Positions 1 through 11,109 of a stretch of DNA of 64,000 nt are shown here, in pieces (positions within the stretch are counted from its first letter, which is position 1; each line of letters starts with the position of its first letter). The translations under genes were made by a program, and so were the position numbers. Source of the DNA: Lumbricus rubellus (taxonomy: Eukaryota > Annelida > Clitellata > Crassiclitellata > Lumbricidae). The stretch is taken from assembly GCA_945859605.1 (NCBI GenBank), contig OX243822.1:24278363-24342362 (forward strand). The letters run 5' to 3'. Under the pieces are notes generated by a model, which saw nothing but the letters and a program-made list of their open reading frames with translations, did not search any database and was not told where the DNA came from.

Positions 1-484
1 GCGCTGTATGACATTGTCTGCTGTGGTATAGTCTAGTGTTGTGAGGTTTCGTATGATATGATGAGATATGGTCTTGTATGGAATGGTATTGTACGGTATG
101 GTATGGAATGACATGGCATGGTATGGTAAGGTAGCTTAAAAAGAGCTTAGGTGGATGACGTGTTTGATGATAGAAGTCAAAAGAAATGCAAGTAAAGGTG
201 ATATTAAAGATATTGTTTCATAGATATACAAAACCCTTACAAGTTATTACTTATTCAATTCATGCACTTATTGCACTACCTTGCATCAATCCCTATGTGT
301 TCTATCAATGTGTGTATGTATGTATGTATATTATGTGTATGTGTATGTATTTTATGTGTATATGTGTGTATATTATGTGTATGTATATGTGTATGTGTAT
401 GCTTATTACGTGTAATATTTGTGTATGTGTATATGTATAATTATATGTATGTGTGTGTTTGTGTATGTGTCATGTCTTTTGCAG
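1..484. repeat. Upstream intron: TATGG-type and TATG/TGTA simple repeats
   Basis: Positions 40-135 are a degenerate TATGG-type pentanucleotide repeat. Positions 300-475 are TATG/TGTG-rich. No exon is seen before the acceptor at 484, so this is read as intron of the membrane-protein gene. Confidence 0.6.
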
Positions 485-589
485 AGTTGTTTGAGAAGAA
501 GTGTTGTCAAGTCGACTGCTACACTCTGCTCGACTGTAAAGTTGCACACAGCGACGAATGCACAACATCACCAGTTGAATGCGCCATGG
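485..589 (+). CDS. Membrane protein gene, first visible exon (Cys-rich)
   Basis: The acceptor is tcttttgcag and the exon enters in phase 1 (second codon base). It encodes [17 protein letters not shown] followed by a further Cys-rich stretch ending VECAM, with seven cysteines in 34 residues. The donor G|GTTCGAT is weak, but its phase matches the next acceptor exactly and places the following CAT/CGT microsatellite in the intron. If this donor is not used, the frame runs into a histidine-rich repeat translation that looks artificial. Confidence 0.55.
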
Positions 590-635
590 GTTCGATACTC
601 ACTCATCATCATCATCGTCATCATCATCGTCATCA

Positions 636-676
<41 letters not shown>

Positions 677-677
677 A

Positions 678-755
<78 letters not shown>

Positions 756-2643
756 CCATTCCCACAACCACCACCACCACTATCATCATCATCAGCAGCA
801 GTCTTATTATTATCATCATAGTCGTCATCATCATCACCATCATCACCATCACCACCATCCCCACAACCACCACCATCACAATAACAATCATCATCATCAG
901 TATTATTATGATCACCACCATCACCACCACACCTTATAGTAGTCGTCGTCGTTGTCGTTTCATCAATATGTCATAAAATAAATTCACCAATCTTGCCAAG
1001 TCACCATGTCAGCTGCTGTGAGTTGAGATGCTGCTGCTGATGATGATGCTGCTGATGATGATGCTGCTGATGCTGATGATGATGATGATGATGTTGTTGT
1101 TGATGATGATATTCAGGTGACGCCTATCGCTACACGATCCAACCTGTCTTTGGCAACATGAAGACAACTCATCAGTGCCACATTCGTCGTCACCATTCAG
1201 ACGTTCTCTACGAACTCTTCTACTTCGTCCAAGTCCCTGGTTCACACTTCCAGACAGCAAAGGTCCATCGCACGATCTACGCATCAGACATCGACGGCCA
1301 CGCAGCAGGAGGAGGAGGAGGAGCAGGAGGAGGAGGAGGCAAGGGAGCCAATACAGCGGACTTCCTGAGCATCGAGCACAACATCGGTCTGGACTTGGAG
1401 GATGAGTTCATCCTGCATGGTCAGCAGGTGGACACTGACCAGGTCAGTGCATGTCAAGGATTCTGCTCCTCTGTGTTAACATGAAACAGAACATGTCTTC
1501 ATGTTGATTCTTCTTATTAGTGAAGTTTCTCAGATCCTGCAACCCTGAAGACAATGCAATACATTGCAATGCAATGCAATACAACTCCTATTTTTCTAGA
1601 GAGCAAAGCAACAATATCCTTAATGTTGACCAACCATCATTATATTCATTCATTGATTCATTGATTGATTGATTCATTCATTCAAAGATTATTCATATGG
1701 CGCCCACTCTTCCAGCTGACTATACTCAGAAACCCTCCGAACTCCAGTCCAAGTATAAACGTTAGTTTTCAAATGACCATAAAACGACATTCTGAAACCT
1801 ATTAAAGGGCCTAGGATGCATGCAAAGAATGCACGGTTTTTGCCCATCTGTTATGCGGGCAAACGGGACCAGTAGACGCCAAGTCACAGCTCTGCAGAGT
1901 GATGGGAGGTCACACCTAATATAATCTAATCTGATCTAATCTAATCTAATCCAATATAATCTAATCTAATCTTAAATTCTAATCTGATCTGATCTAATCT
2001 TAAATTCTAATCTGATCTGATATAATCTAAATTCTAATCTAATATAATATAGATTCTAATCTAAATTCTAATCTAATCTGATCTAGATTCTAATCTAAAT
2101 TCTAATCTAATCTAATCTAAATTCTAATCTAATCTAATCTAATCTAAATTCTAATCTGAATTCTAATCTAATCTAAATTCTAATCTTAAATTCTAATCTA
2201 ATCGAGATTCTAATCTAAATTCTAATCTAAAATTTAATCTGATCTGATGAAAGGTCAACTACACAGTTCGTTCGATGAGAGATCTGGACGAACAGAGATC
2301 ATCAAATCGTCTTCTGATTCACGAGATTTCTCCTCGAATCTTCGTCGCTTCCGTTCAATTCGATCGACCATTCGACTACAGCACGTCAACGTGGACGAAG
2401 CAGAACGACTGCAACAAGAACATCACCAAGTTCAGAACAGTCGTCGCTTACGGAGGAGGGGAGACGACGGGGACGGGGACGGGGGCGACGGCATCGTCAG
2501 CAGGGGGGACTACAACTGTCGTGAATGAGGGTGCGGCTCAGGGGGTCAATGTCATCATGGAGAATTCAGCTGAACCATATCACTACTTCCTCAAGTCCGT
2601 CGATAATCCACCTTACATACGACTGAACGTTCCAGGTATACAC

Positions 2644-2679
<36 letters not shown>

Positions 2680-5600
2680 CACACACACATGCACACACAC
2701 ATGCCCACATGCACACACACATGCACACACACATGCCCACATGCACACACACATGCACACACGCACACACACACCCAGTACACACACACACACACTCTCT
2801 CTCTCATCGATGCAGGGATCTTTAAGTGGCGCTATATAAAATTGTGATCGATCGATTGATTGATTGGCGGATTGATTGAATGATTTGATGTGATTGATTG
2901 ATTGATTGATTGACTGATTGATTGATTGATTGATCGATTGATCGATTGATCGATTGACTGATTTGATTGATTGATGTTTAGAGGACATGGAGCTTAGCAA
3001 CGTTGTAGTGTATACTCTGGACAAGACAATTAATATTTTAAGGTGTAATGTATTGTGATCTATCATAATGTGGTGTACTGGTGTAGTGTTTGTGTAGCGT
3101 AATGTTTGTTCAGTAGTTTACTGCAGTGGTGTAAACATAGTGTGCGTGCATTGTAGTGTTTATGAAGTGTCCTGGATAGATTCGTGACATACCGTAGTGC
3201 TTCTGTCCTCTATAGTGCATGTATAGTGTACTGCATACATGTAGTGTTATGGCATAGTTTAATTTTAGTGTGGTGTAGTATAGTACATTATTCCTTCATT
3301 ATTCATTTTTCATATTTATAGCTATAGAGTGGTCCTTCAAGGGTTACTACAGTAGTAACGTCTCACCTCAGCACGCGTGGGGCGTGCATGGGTGTGCATG
3401 TGTGTGTGTGCACGTGTGTGTGTGTGTGTGTGCACGCGCGTGTGTGTTGTGTGTGGGTGTGTACGTCAATGGACTTACAAATGTGTTCAATCCAATAAGC
3501 TTTAGTGTGGTTGCCTTAACTACATTAGAACGTTGTCATAAACATTTTTCTATCATATTATCATGACACTGCATTTACACGTGACGTGATTTTTGCTGCA
3601 ACGACTGCATTCTTTCCAGGCAATATGTCGATCCTACCATACTACTTTCGAGACGGTGGTCCATTCCTCTACACAAACGCATCCCTCTCTGCCACGCTCG
3701 AGTTGACATCTTCGGGAAGAGTGTGGGACATACACCTGTCAGGTGAGTGTTAATAAACACACTTGTCAGGTAATAAACTTGGTGTACTTTTTAGTTTCTT
3801 CATTGACAGCCACACTTGTCAGTTGATAACGATCAAAAACTAAAGCAACTTCGTCATCAACATCGAACACTGTATGTAAGGTGGAAGTATCACTGAAAGC
3901 CAATCAGCTGCAGCAGCCATGTAATTAAATTCACTCATCTTCTTATAGTCATGTTGATCGATCTTAGACTGTGCCTTGCGTTGGTATCTTATACATCAGA
4001 CACTTCGATCGATATAAATAATTAATAATTAATTATTAGAAATAAAATCTACATTGAAGACGTCGTTGTCAACACTATGGCATGACTTTCTGCGGCAGGC
4101 AAGCTGAGTGGTTGTCCTGGTTACGTGGGCGTCGTCATTAGCAACCGAGAGGACCACGAGGAATTGTTCCGCTACGATCTACTGGTCCTCTGTCCTGCTG
4201 ACTTCAACATCACCTTCAAGGTCCCCAACTGGGGTCAGCAGCAAGACAAGACCTTCGACATTCATCTGGAAGATGCGAGACGAAGCTTCGACATCTATCT
4301 CACACAACTTACCTTCGAACAGGTGAGAGCTGATTCATGAATTCCTACTTAAATAACTTTCCGTCTTGTGTTACACGTCATAAGCATGCCCTATACGACG
4401 TATACGTCATCTTACGTCCAACTTATATCCAACTTATATCCATCTTACGTCCAACTTATATCCAACTTATATCCAGTTTATATCCAACTTATATCCATCT
4501 AACGTCCAACTTATATCCAACTTATATCCAGTTTATATCCAACTTATATCCAACTTATATCCAGTTTATATCCAACTTATATCCAACTTATATCCAGTTT
4601 ATATCCAACTTATATCCAACTTATATCCAACTTATATTCAACTTGTATCCAACTTATATCCAGTTTATATCCAGTTAATATCCAACTTATATCCACCTTA
4701 TATCCAACTTTTATCCAACTTATATCCAACTTATATTCAACTTATATCCAACTTATAACCAACTTATATTCAACTTATATCCAACTTATATCCAATTTAT
4801 ATCCAACTTATATCCAGTTTATATCCAACTTATATCCAACTTATATCCAACTTATATCCAACTTATATTCAACTTATATTCAACTTATATTCAACTTATA
4901 TCCAACTTATATACAATTTATATCCAACTTATATCCAACTTATATCCAATTTATATCCAGTTTATATCCAACTTATATCCAACTTATATCCAACTTATAT
5001 CCAACTTATATCCAACTTATATCCAACTTATAACCAACTTATATCCAATTTATATTCAACTTATATCCAGTTTATATCCATCTTATATCCGATTTATTAT
5101 ATCTAAACTGAGCATTGGTTGATTTTCTGGCAAACTGGTTAATTAATTTTCACCTGACGAAATTCTGATTATTATAATCTAGCTTGGTCTTAACAATAAT
5201 TGCTAATCTGATCTAATCCAGATCTGCTAATCTAATCCATCCTCACCTAAGTGATGATCACGTGTGTTAATCTTGGATATATAGGTTCGTCTTGAGTTGG
5301 AACCGGAAGCGATTCAGATGCCTGCGCATCATCAGGAGCGTCTCTCATCTTTTGTCTTCATCGCTATTGTCTCATCTCTCTTCCTCTCTCTCGTCATCTT
5401 CATCGCTGTCTACATCTACACAGAAGCAGCACGAGAGAAGCTCCTCATCCTTCTCTCATCCTCAGCAACCGCCGTACCTGTTGTAATCTCAACATCATCT
5501 TCTGCATCAGCATCTTCTCGGGATGCGGTCAAACCATCATCCTACTCAGACGCTGCAGTCGCCTCCTCCCGCCCCACGCAGGACCAGCAACAGGTGCTCG

Positions 5601-7788
5601 CTGGTCCTCCTCCTCCGATGATGATGAAGCGGAAAGTGGTCGGTGGTGGTGGTGGTGGTGGTGGTGGTGGTGGTAGTACCACCTGTTTGTGCCGCTTGTA
5701 CATCGTGTTCCGCATCGTCTACAGCATCCTCTTCAGCTTCTCCATCTTCTACATTGTTCTGTCTGTCATCATCTCAGATGACGTCGATCGATTGTCTCAA
5801 CTCGAAGCCATCCAACTCGATAAGCGCAATGTCTCTGCTGCGTTGTCACGCTCCATTGAACGACACGGATCGGAGGAGATGGGGCGACAGAGAGAACTGG
5901 CGTCAAGTATGCAGGCAGCATGCAGTCACTACGTCGGTGAACTGTTCGACAGCCTGGCCATTCAGATGGACAAGATCCTGTCCGGTCAAGGTCATGGTCA
6001 AGGTCAGGGTCAAGGTCAAGACAGTTTCTATCGGCTGAACGCTTCGGTGAGTCAGGCGATCGAGGAGCGGATTCGGACACGCCTCAGTGAGTTCAGCGTG
6101 GCGATGGCAGTCTTCAAGAACGAGTACCGTACTCGGGTGACGTCAGAGGTTGTTCCATCTCTCGTCAAGTACCGCAAGTACCTGGAAGCCATCTTCCGCA
6201 ACAACTGGGTCAGCTTTCCGCAGAGGCTCTTCAACGAGAGCTCGTTTCCGGAGAGGGGAGAGGCACTTCCGGTGGTCGTGAGGACGAGCTCCAACCTGAG
6301 TGGAATCGAGGTGGACTTCGCAAACTTCATGGAGATTCAGGAGGTTGAGGAGATTCAACTGTGGGCAGCACAGTTCTGGCAGAGGTTGAAACTTCAATTT
6401 TTTATTTTTTTATTTCTCACATCTGTTATAGCGCCCCTTCAAGCTATTTTTACTCAGAGGTGCTCTCGACTTCAGCGCGGACACTGAATCGGAGTTTCAC
6501 GCTGAAGCGCATGAGCAATTGTGAGTGATGGATTTGCTCAAGCTCCCTAGGCAGCAGCTTGAGGTGATTTGAGCCTAGAACCCTCCGGGTCCAAGGTACC
6601 GAACCCACCATTACACCACCGCCCCCTCCACGGTGCAGATAGCAATTGGTCCATCAAAAAATGTTCTTATCTGATCTGATCTGATCTGATCTGATCTGAC
6701 CTGACCTGACCTGACTTTACCTTACCTGACCTGACCTTACTTTACCTTACCTTACCTTATTTTATCTTATCATCACTGCACTTGAGTGTCCAATAGCTAT
6801 GAACTTAGTATGAAGTCCCGTTGTTGAATATATCGGCGTATAAATAGTGTCTATGAACAGCGTTAAAAAGGTGTCTAAAAAGTTTAATCGTTATGCAGTG
6901 TTTAACGACATCCTGAATTTGTCACACACAATTATTTCCGTCAATCTATTTTTATCTTATAACGATAAACGCTATCTGCTTTGATAGGCTGCTGTTAGAC
7001 GTCTATTTAGGAAAAGGTGTAGACAAGTTTACCACGGCATGTTAGAGGTTCAACGTATATAGCCTGTATATTATATTGTCTTTCCTCTATTGTCTCTCCT
7101 CTATTGTCTCTGACCATAATTGTCTTCCAGATTCGCCGAACGTTTTCCTCGTCTTCCGTCCGTTCCAATGGTTTCCACCAACTCCCTCCAGTGCTCCCTC
7201 GACAAGGACGACTCCGTTCCTAACCTCACTCGTCGCACTCCACTCTACCAGCTCCACTCCTCACACTTCTTCTGCTCCTCGCTTCCTCATGATGACCTTC
7301 TCACCGACGTCGTTGGCGCCACAGTCGTCGTCGATGACGTAGCAGCTAAACAGCAGACGACAGCTGGAAAGCGCGGGAAAACACGGAAGCCACCGGAAGT
7401 TGCGAATCAGCTCGTCTTCTCGACGAACCTCTTCCTCGACGGACTTGACACGGACCTGCTTCGAATCGCCTTCATCGTCCTTGACCTTCTCGTACTCACG
7501 TATCGCTGCACCCTTACCTACGTCACGGTCCGATCGTTGCGGCGCCGCTTCTCACATCGCCCGTCGTCACGGTTGGTGAGAGGAGGAGGAGGAGGAGGAG
7601 GAGGAGGAGGAGGAGGAGGAGGAGGAGGAGGAGGAGAGGGGGAGTTCGGTCGCTCGTATCCGCCGCCGACCATGACGACGACGACGACGACGACGACCAG
7701 TGATGCGAATCCAGCAGCAGCAACGGATCTGCATCAATCGATGATGCTGGGCGTCGAACCGTTGCCTAGCGACCAGCAGCATCAGCAT

Positions 7789-7820
<32 letters not shown>

Positions 7821-8349
7821 CAACATATCAAAGGAGAACAACATTTACACGGACCCTCAGACCCTCGTAATTCAAAACACACAACGCACACCCCCTCCTT
7901 CCGTCAACCCAAGGATGACGTGTTCAGTCCCAAAGCATCAGCTGCATCATCAGCAGCATCAGCAGCATCAGCAGCATCATCCGATGAGTGAGACGATGCA
8001 CTCACCCGTGTCGACATCAGAGACTCGTTACGCATCGATGCGTGTTGTCTTTGGTCGGTTGATCGAGAACGATGCCTTTCCGAAGGTCATCATCGTCGCC
8101 ATGTTCGTCGTTGTCGTCTACGCGTTTCTTCGGCTGGTCAGCGTCATCCTCGACATCCGGTTCCTCGTTGGGGTCAGAGCGTTCGGGGTTTTTGTCAACG
8201 TTCTCAGCGTTCACGTAAATCAGACGAATCTCTACATCGTTGATCAAACGAAGTTCTTCAACGATGTCGCGATGAAAACGTTCGAAGCGGAAATGGATTC
8301 GGAACTCGTCAACCTTCAAGCCATGGTTGCTTTCTTCAACGCAGGTCTG

Positions 8350-8436
<87 letters not shown>

Positions 8437-10433
8437 TTCGGTGTATGGGGGGTAATTTATTTATCTATAGCATTTGCTATAGTGTTCCTTCACGCTCTCT
8501 CTTCACGGGGGCGCTCCCGACTACAGCGCGGACACTACATCAGAGTTTCACATTTGCTCAAGGTCCCTACGCAGCGACTTGATGTAAATTGGAACCTGGA
8601 ATCCTCCGACTCCAAGACACTGAACCCATTACTGAACCACCGAGCCCCACAAAATATGTCATTTTTCCAATTTTTAAACCAATTCTTTGTATATTCTGTG
8701 TATTTTGCGACCATGGTCCATATCATATTAGTAAAATTCTCGAAATGGAACAACCCGACATTTTTCTGGCTACGCTAAACAACAAATGCGCCATTATTTT
8801 GTCTCTGATAGGAAACGCCTTTTCTCACTTCGTTCATTAATTATACCATTGACCTTTTCAACGACACAATGTCATTACAAAAATTAACGTCGTCGTCACC
8901 CTCCCCTCCTCATTTCATGTTCCATGGAGGCTTTTGACTGGCACAACACGAAAGCAACACTTCGCCTGTGTTTTACACAGGAATGGAAAGCCGTGCACAG
9001 AATAATTGTATAGGCCTACTGCATGGGGTGTGTTGCATGGGCGATCCAACTCATCACGTGAGGTCTAATAACTAGGAGTTATATCCGACGTCCAATGTAT
9101 TGTAAGCTATTATTTGTCTTCGGATTCTATACTGTAATTATTTATTCATTTAATCATTTCTTACAGGTGAAGTACGATTTTCCTTAGACTACAATGTATT
9201 TGTTAAGGAAAGATGTTTTACTTCCTGACTGCTAGGGGCGCGACGGTGCCTAGGCGCTAACTCTATGGTCACACGACGACGACGACGACGACTAAATAAA
9301 TGGACTTTCCACTTTCCGGTTCCGTCTGTAATTGGTCTTTGAATATCAATGATCTCTTTTTTGATTTCATGCCACATCTCATCGTTCTCTTGTCTTCGCT
9401 TTCAGTTGATTTATTTGATTTCAGTTAGATATCTTTTCTTATTTTTAATCAATTTCTTCGCAATTTCGAAACAAATTCTCGTTAAGTCTTAGACCATTTT
9501 TGACTGTCAAAATTTTCCAAAGATATTGTCTTAATATCTTTCAATCTAGAATAATTATATTCCCTGCCCTTTCATGATGTCTTTTCTCCTCGTTTATTTT
9601 CCCAAAATTTCTGAATTTTTCTTTCTGTTATAATATACCTTTCTTATGTTATATACCTTTCTTGGTCTCTTTTCTTCGTGTGCATTTTCCTAATAACTCC
9701 TCTGGCTTTTTCGCAATTTTATTAAAATATATTTTGCTGTGATGAATTTCTCCGATGCTATGTCTAATCTTTCACGGATGCATGTTGAACAGAGCAGAGA
9801 CGACTCGTCAGTAACTACGTTTCGGAACTCTGCTCGGTCGCCGATCTAAGCAGGAGCGGAGCCAGGCGACGCTGGGGCTGCGAGGCGGCGGCGGCGGCGG
9901 CAGAAGCTGCGGCCGAAGCGGCAGCGACGGCTGCTGCTGCTGCTGTTGGTGGGTCCATCTCGCCTCAGCTGCTCTCGATTCCGCTGATTCCATGCAACTT
10001 CGTTCCCATCCAGCCGCATCTATTCTCAGGTAAGACCTCACCTGTTAATTGCATCCACGGCTCATTGGTTACGTCATCATGTATAAACTTTTAAATGTAG
10101 CCTATAGTTCATGGGGAACTGGGGGCTGGCGTTTCAACGATCAGTTAGAGCCCATCGTAAAGTATGCTTCTCACATCCCAATTCCAATTGGATCATAGTC
10201 CAACCCCCCCCCGTTTTCCCCCACAATTCTCACACTGGTCTTGGTAGAAATTAGCTTCTGCCACTAACGCTACTACTGCTACCATTACTGCCATCACTAG
10301 CACTACTAAGGTACTAGGCCTACCCCTGTAAAGTGGTTTATTTGTAGACAGATCCAGACACTTTTGGGGCTAACTTATAAGACGACGCAGCTCATTAAAT
10401 CAGTTAAGATGTTAGTGCTGCTATTTCTACATC

Positions 10434-10464
<31 letters not shown>

Positions 10465-10478
10465 GCTGCTGCTGCTGC

Positions 10479-10514
<36 letters not shown>

Positions 10515-11109
10515 CATTTGTTTGTTTCGTTTTCTTTTTTCTTTGATTATAATATAAATTATTTTTTAAATGTTATTCTTCGATGTCTTTCTATTTGTTT
10601 CAATTTCTTTCAATTCAGGATTCAAGGTTCGTGACTATGAAAGTCAGTTGGAGTCGGCCTTTCAGCCACCTATCGACGCCGCCAGGAACATCCTCCTCAA
10701 GTCTCTCTACACCGTTCTTATCGCACTCACATCGATGACCGTCGTCCACATCTTCGGATGGATCGCATGTCGATGTCTCCGGTTGCGCCGAGGCCGAACA
10801 AACGCCGGCGCTGGATCGGCGCATCATCATCATCGGCGTCACTACGCGTCTGCGGCGGGATCGTTTTCGGCTGACGGGGGGGTTGCTGGGTGTGGTCTGC
10901 CGGCGGACAGCAGCGTGCAGACATTCGTTCATAGACACGATGACGACGACGGTGGAGGAGGTGGAGGCCAGGGCAGCTGCAGTGACTATGACAGTGACGA
11001 TGACAATGATGGTGTGGAGTTCACGCGACATACGACAGTCACTAACATCACGATGTACAGGGCAAGGACAGGGGTCACCGAGTTCAAGTACTCTGAAACG
11101 AACGTATGA
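485..11109 (+). CDS. Unidentified multi-pass membrane protein (3' nine exons, start outside window)
   Basis: Nine exons join with consistent phase: 485-589, 1117-1442, 2254-2635, 3620-3742, 4099-4322, 5285-6384, 7131-8344, 9793-10029 and 10619-11109 (stop TGA). They give about 1,399 residues; the first exon starts mid-codon, so the start lies upstream. Seen: a cysteine-rich start ([14 protein letters not shown]), an ectodomain of about 390 residues with N-glycosylation sequons, hydrophobic segments near residues 405-430, 525-550, 861-890, 1068-1096 and 1264-1290, then a tail of about 110 residues. The loops after segments 2 and 4 (about 310 and 165 residues) carry sequons and predicted helices. 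The loops after 1 and 3 carry Ser, Gly, Thr and Gln runs and look cytoplasmic. This five-pass plan with two large outer loops is that of prominin and tweety proteins, but I see no decisive sequence match, and neither family has such a large N-terminal ectodomain. Function unknown. Exon structure is strong; family is inference. Confidence 0.75.
590..1116. repeat. CAT/CGT and GAT/GCT trinucleotide microsatellites (intron)
   Basis: About 600-760 is a mosaic of CAT and CGT, about 765-940 a degenerate CAT/CAC repeat, and about 1028-1110 a GAT/GCT repeat. All frames on both strands are open, which creates artificial His-, Ser-, Ile- and Met-rich ORFs. Confidence 0.85.
1117..1442 (+). CDS. Membrane protein gene, ectodomain exon
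   Basis: The acceptor is tattcag and the donor CAG|gtcagt (phase 0). The frame begins [20 protein letters not shown] and continues through a hydrophilic, predicted beta-rich ectodomain. It contains a Gly run encoded by GGA/GCA repeats (about 1308-1342), then [17 protein letters not shown]. No known domain is recognised. Confidence 0.8.
1443..2253. repeat. Intron with TCTAA-type tandem repeat
   Basis: About 1916-2248 is a long degenerate array built of TCTAA/TCTGA/ATTC words. About 1640-1685 is a GATT/CATT repeat. No exon is seen. Confidence 0.8.
2254..2635 (+). CDS. Membrane protein gene, ectodomain exon
   Basis: The frame starts [15 protein letters not shown] after the acceptor gatgaaag, in phase 0 with the previous exon. 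It contains [17 protein letters not shown] and CNKNITKF (a sequon), a Gly/Thr-rich low-complexity insert, and [10 protein letters not shown] before the donor G|gtatac. The next intron opens with a CA/TG microsatellite. Confidence 0.8.
2640..2970. repeat. CA/TG microsatellite and GATT array with a LINE/SINE tail (intron)
   Basis: 2640-2805 is CA-rich with ATGC and ATGCCC interruptions. 2812-2848 contains GGCGCTATATAAA, the shared 3' tail of the local LINE/SINE family, and 2849-2975 is a GATT/GATC tetranucleotide array. This looks like the tail repeat of a retroposon copy. A TG/CG repeat lies at 3385-3460. Apart from these repeats nothing is seen to 3619. Confidence 0.75.
3620..3742 (+). CDS. 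Membrane protein gene, ectodomain exon
   Basis: The acceptor is ttctttccag and the donor TCAG|gtgagt. The exon encodes [20 protein letters not shown] and then a segment ending [10 protein letters not shown]. Two sequons (NMS, NAS) support an extracellular or luminal position. It enters and leaves in phase 1, so skipping it would keep the frame. Confidence 0.82.
4099..4322 (+). CDS. Membrane protein gene, ectodomain exon
   Basis: The acceptor is tgcggcag and the donor GAACAG|gtgaga. The exon encodes [38 protein letters not shown] and [13 protein letters not shown]. The two cysteines may pair. The alternating hydrophobic pattern suggests a beta-sandwich-like ectodomain (inference). Confidence 0.82.
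4400..5095. repeat. 12-bp minisatellite (AACTTATATCCA) in intron
   Basis: A nearly continuous array of AACTTATATCCA and variants (AGTTTATATCCA, AACTTATATTCA) fills about 690 bp, roughly 57 units. The unit is divisible by three, so long Tyr/Ile/Gln-rich reading frames arise that are not genes. Confidence 0.9.
5285..6384 (+). CDS. Membrane protein gene, exon with membrane segments 1 and 2 and part of outer loop 1
   Basis: The frame runs [12 protein letters not shown], then hydrophobic segment 1 ([20 protein letters not shown]), then a Ser/Ala/Pro-rich and Gly-run loop of about 95 residues. Segment 2 ([20 protein letters not shown]) is followed by a helical loop with sequons NVS, NAS, NES and NLS and a GQ-rich repeat near 5985-6020. 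The donor is CAGAG|gttgaa (phase 2). An antisense SINE begins about 10 bp after the donor. Confidence 0.85.
6395..6628 (-). repeat. tRNA-derived SINE, antisense (copy 1)
   Basis: Reading the minus strand, a tRNA-like head (near 6600-6628) is followed by a body containing the complement of gagtttcacgctgaagcgc. The 3' part carries the complements of actcagaggtgctctcg and tatagcgcc, and then an A-rich tail. It matches the copies at 8452-8650 and 61737-61940. It sits just inside the intron, about 10 bp after the donor at 6384. Confidence 0.7.
6660..6775. repeat. TGATC/TGACC/TTACC pentanucleotide repeat (intron)
   Basis: A run of CTGAT, then CTGAC, then CTTAC units shows stepwise change of the unit along the array. 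Apart from this and the SINE, nothing is seen in intron 6385-7130. Confidence 0.85.
7131..8344 (+). CDS. Membrane protein gene, exon with membrane segments 3 and 4
   Basis: The acceptor tgtcttccag joins in phase (R, then [14 protein letters not shown]). Segment 3 is near [21 protein letters not shown] low-complexity loop of about 180 residues follows, with Gly (7577-7635), Thr (7672-7697) and Gln/His (7777-7818, 7940-7980) runs. Segment 4 is near [20 protein letters not shown], and then outer loop 2 begins (HVNQTN sequon). The donor AACGCAG|gtctgt is followed at once by a long ATC microsatellite. Confidence 0.85.
8349..8440. repeat. (ATC)n microsatellite directly after a splice donor
   Basis: About 30 pure ATC/CAT units begin 5 bp after the donor at 8345. 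Because the repeat is open in the exon frame, it produces an apparent polyisoleucine extension that is not believed to be coding. Confidence 0.9.
8452..8650 (-). repeat. tRNA-derived SINE, antisense (copy 2)
   Basis: This copy shares with copies 1 and 3 the segments gcgctcccgac, acagcgcgg and gagtttcacatttg, plus a tRNA-like end near tgaaccaccgagcccc. It is more diverged than copy 3. The rest of intron 8651-9792 shows only a short GAC repeat near 9277-9292 and AT-rich sequence. Confidence 0.65.
9793..10029 (+). CDS. Membrane protein gene, outer-loop-2 exon with polyalanine
   Basis: This exon was found by phase from the previous exon (phase 1) and the acceptor gttgaacag. It encodes [20 protein letters not shown], an alanine/glutamate run from GCG/GCA/GCT codons, then [20 protein letters not shown], with donor G|gtaaga. 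Two cysteines (ELC, IPC) are candidates for a loop disulfide. It is far more GC-rich than its surroundings. Confidence 0.72.
10430..10515. repeat. (TTG/CTG)n microsatellite (intron 10030-10618)
   Basis: TTG repeats change to CTG and then to TTGCTG. The intron also has a short C run at 10205. Nothing else is seen in it. Confidence 0.85.
10619..11109 (+). CDS. Membrane protein gene, last coding exon (membrane segment 5 and tail)
   Basis: The acceptor caattcag joins G to [20 protein letters not shown], then hydrophobic segment 5 ([20 protein letters not shown]) and a juxtamembrane [10 protein letters not shown] typical of a cytoplasmic boundary. The tail has His, Asp and Gly runs and ends EFKYSETNV before TGA at 11107-11109. 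The terminal TNV would fit a class II PDZ-binding motif only loosely. Confidence 0.85.

Noticed and set aside
262..939. ORF of 225 residues with a long histidine repeat
   Set aside because: Only its middle (485-589) looks coding. The rest is microsatellite translation, and a donor at 590 fits the phase of the next exon.
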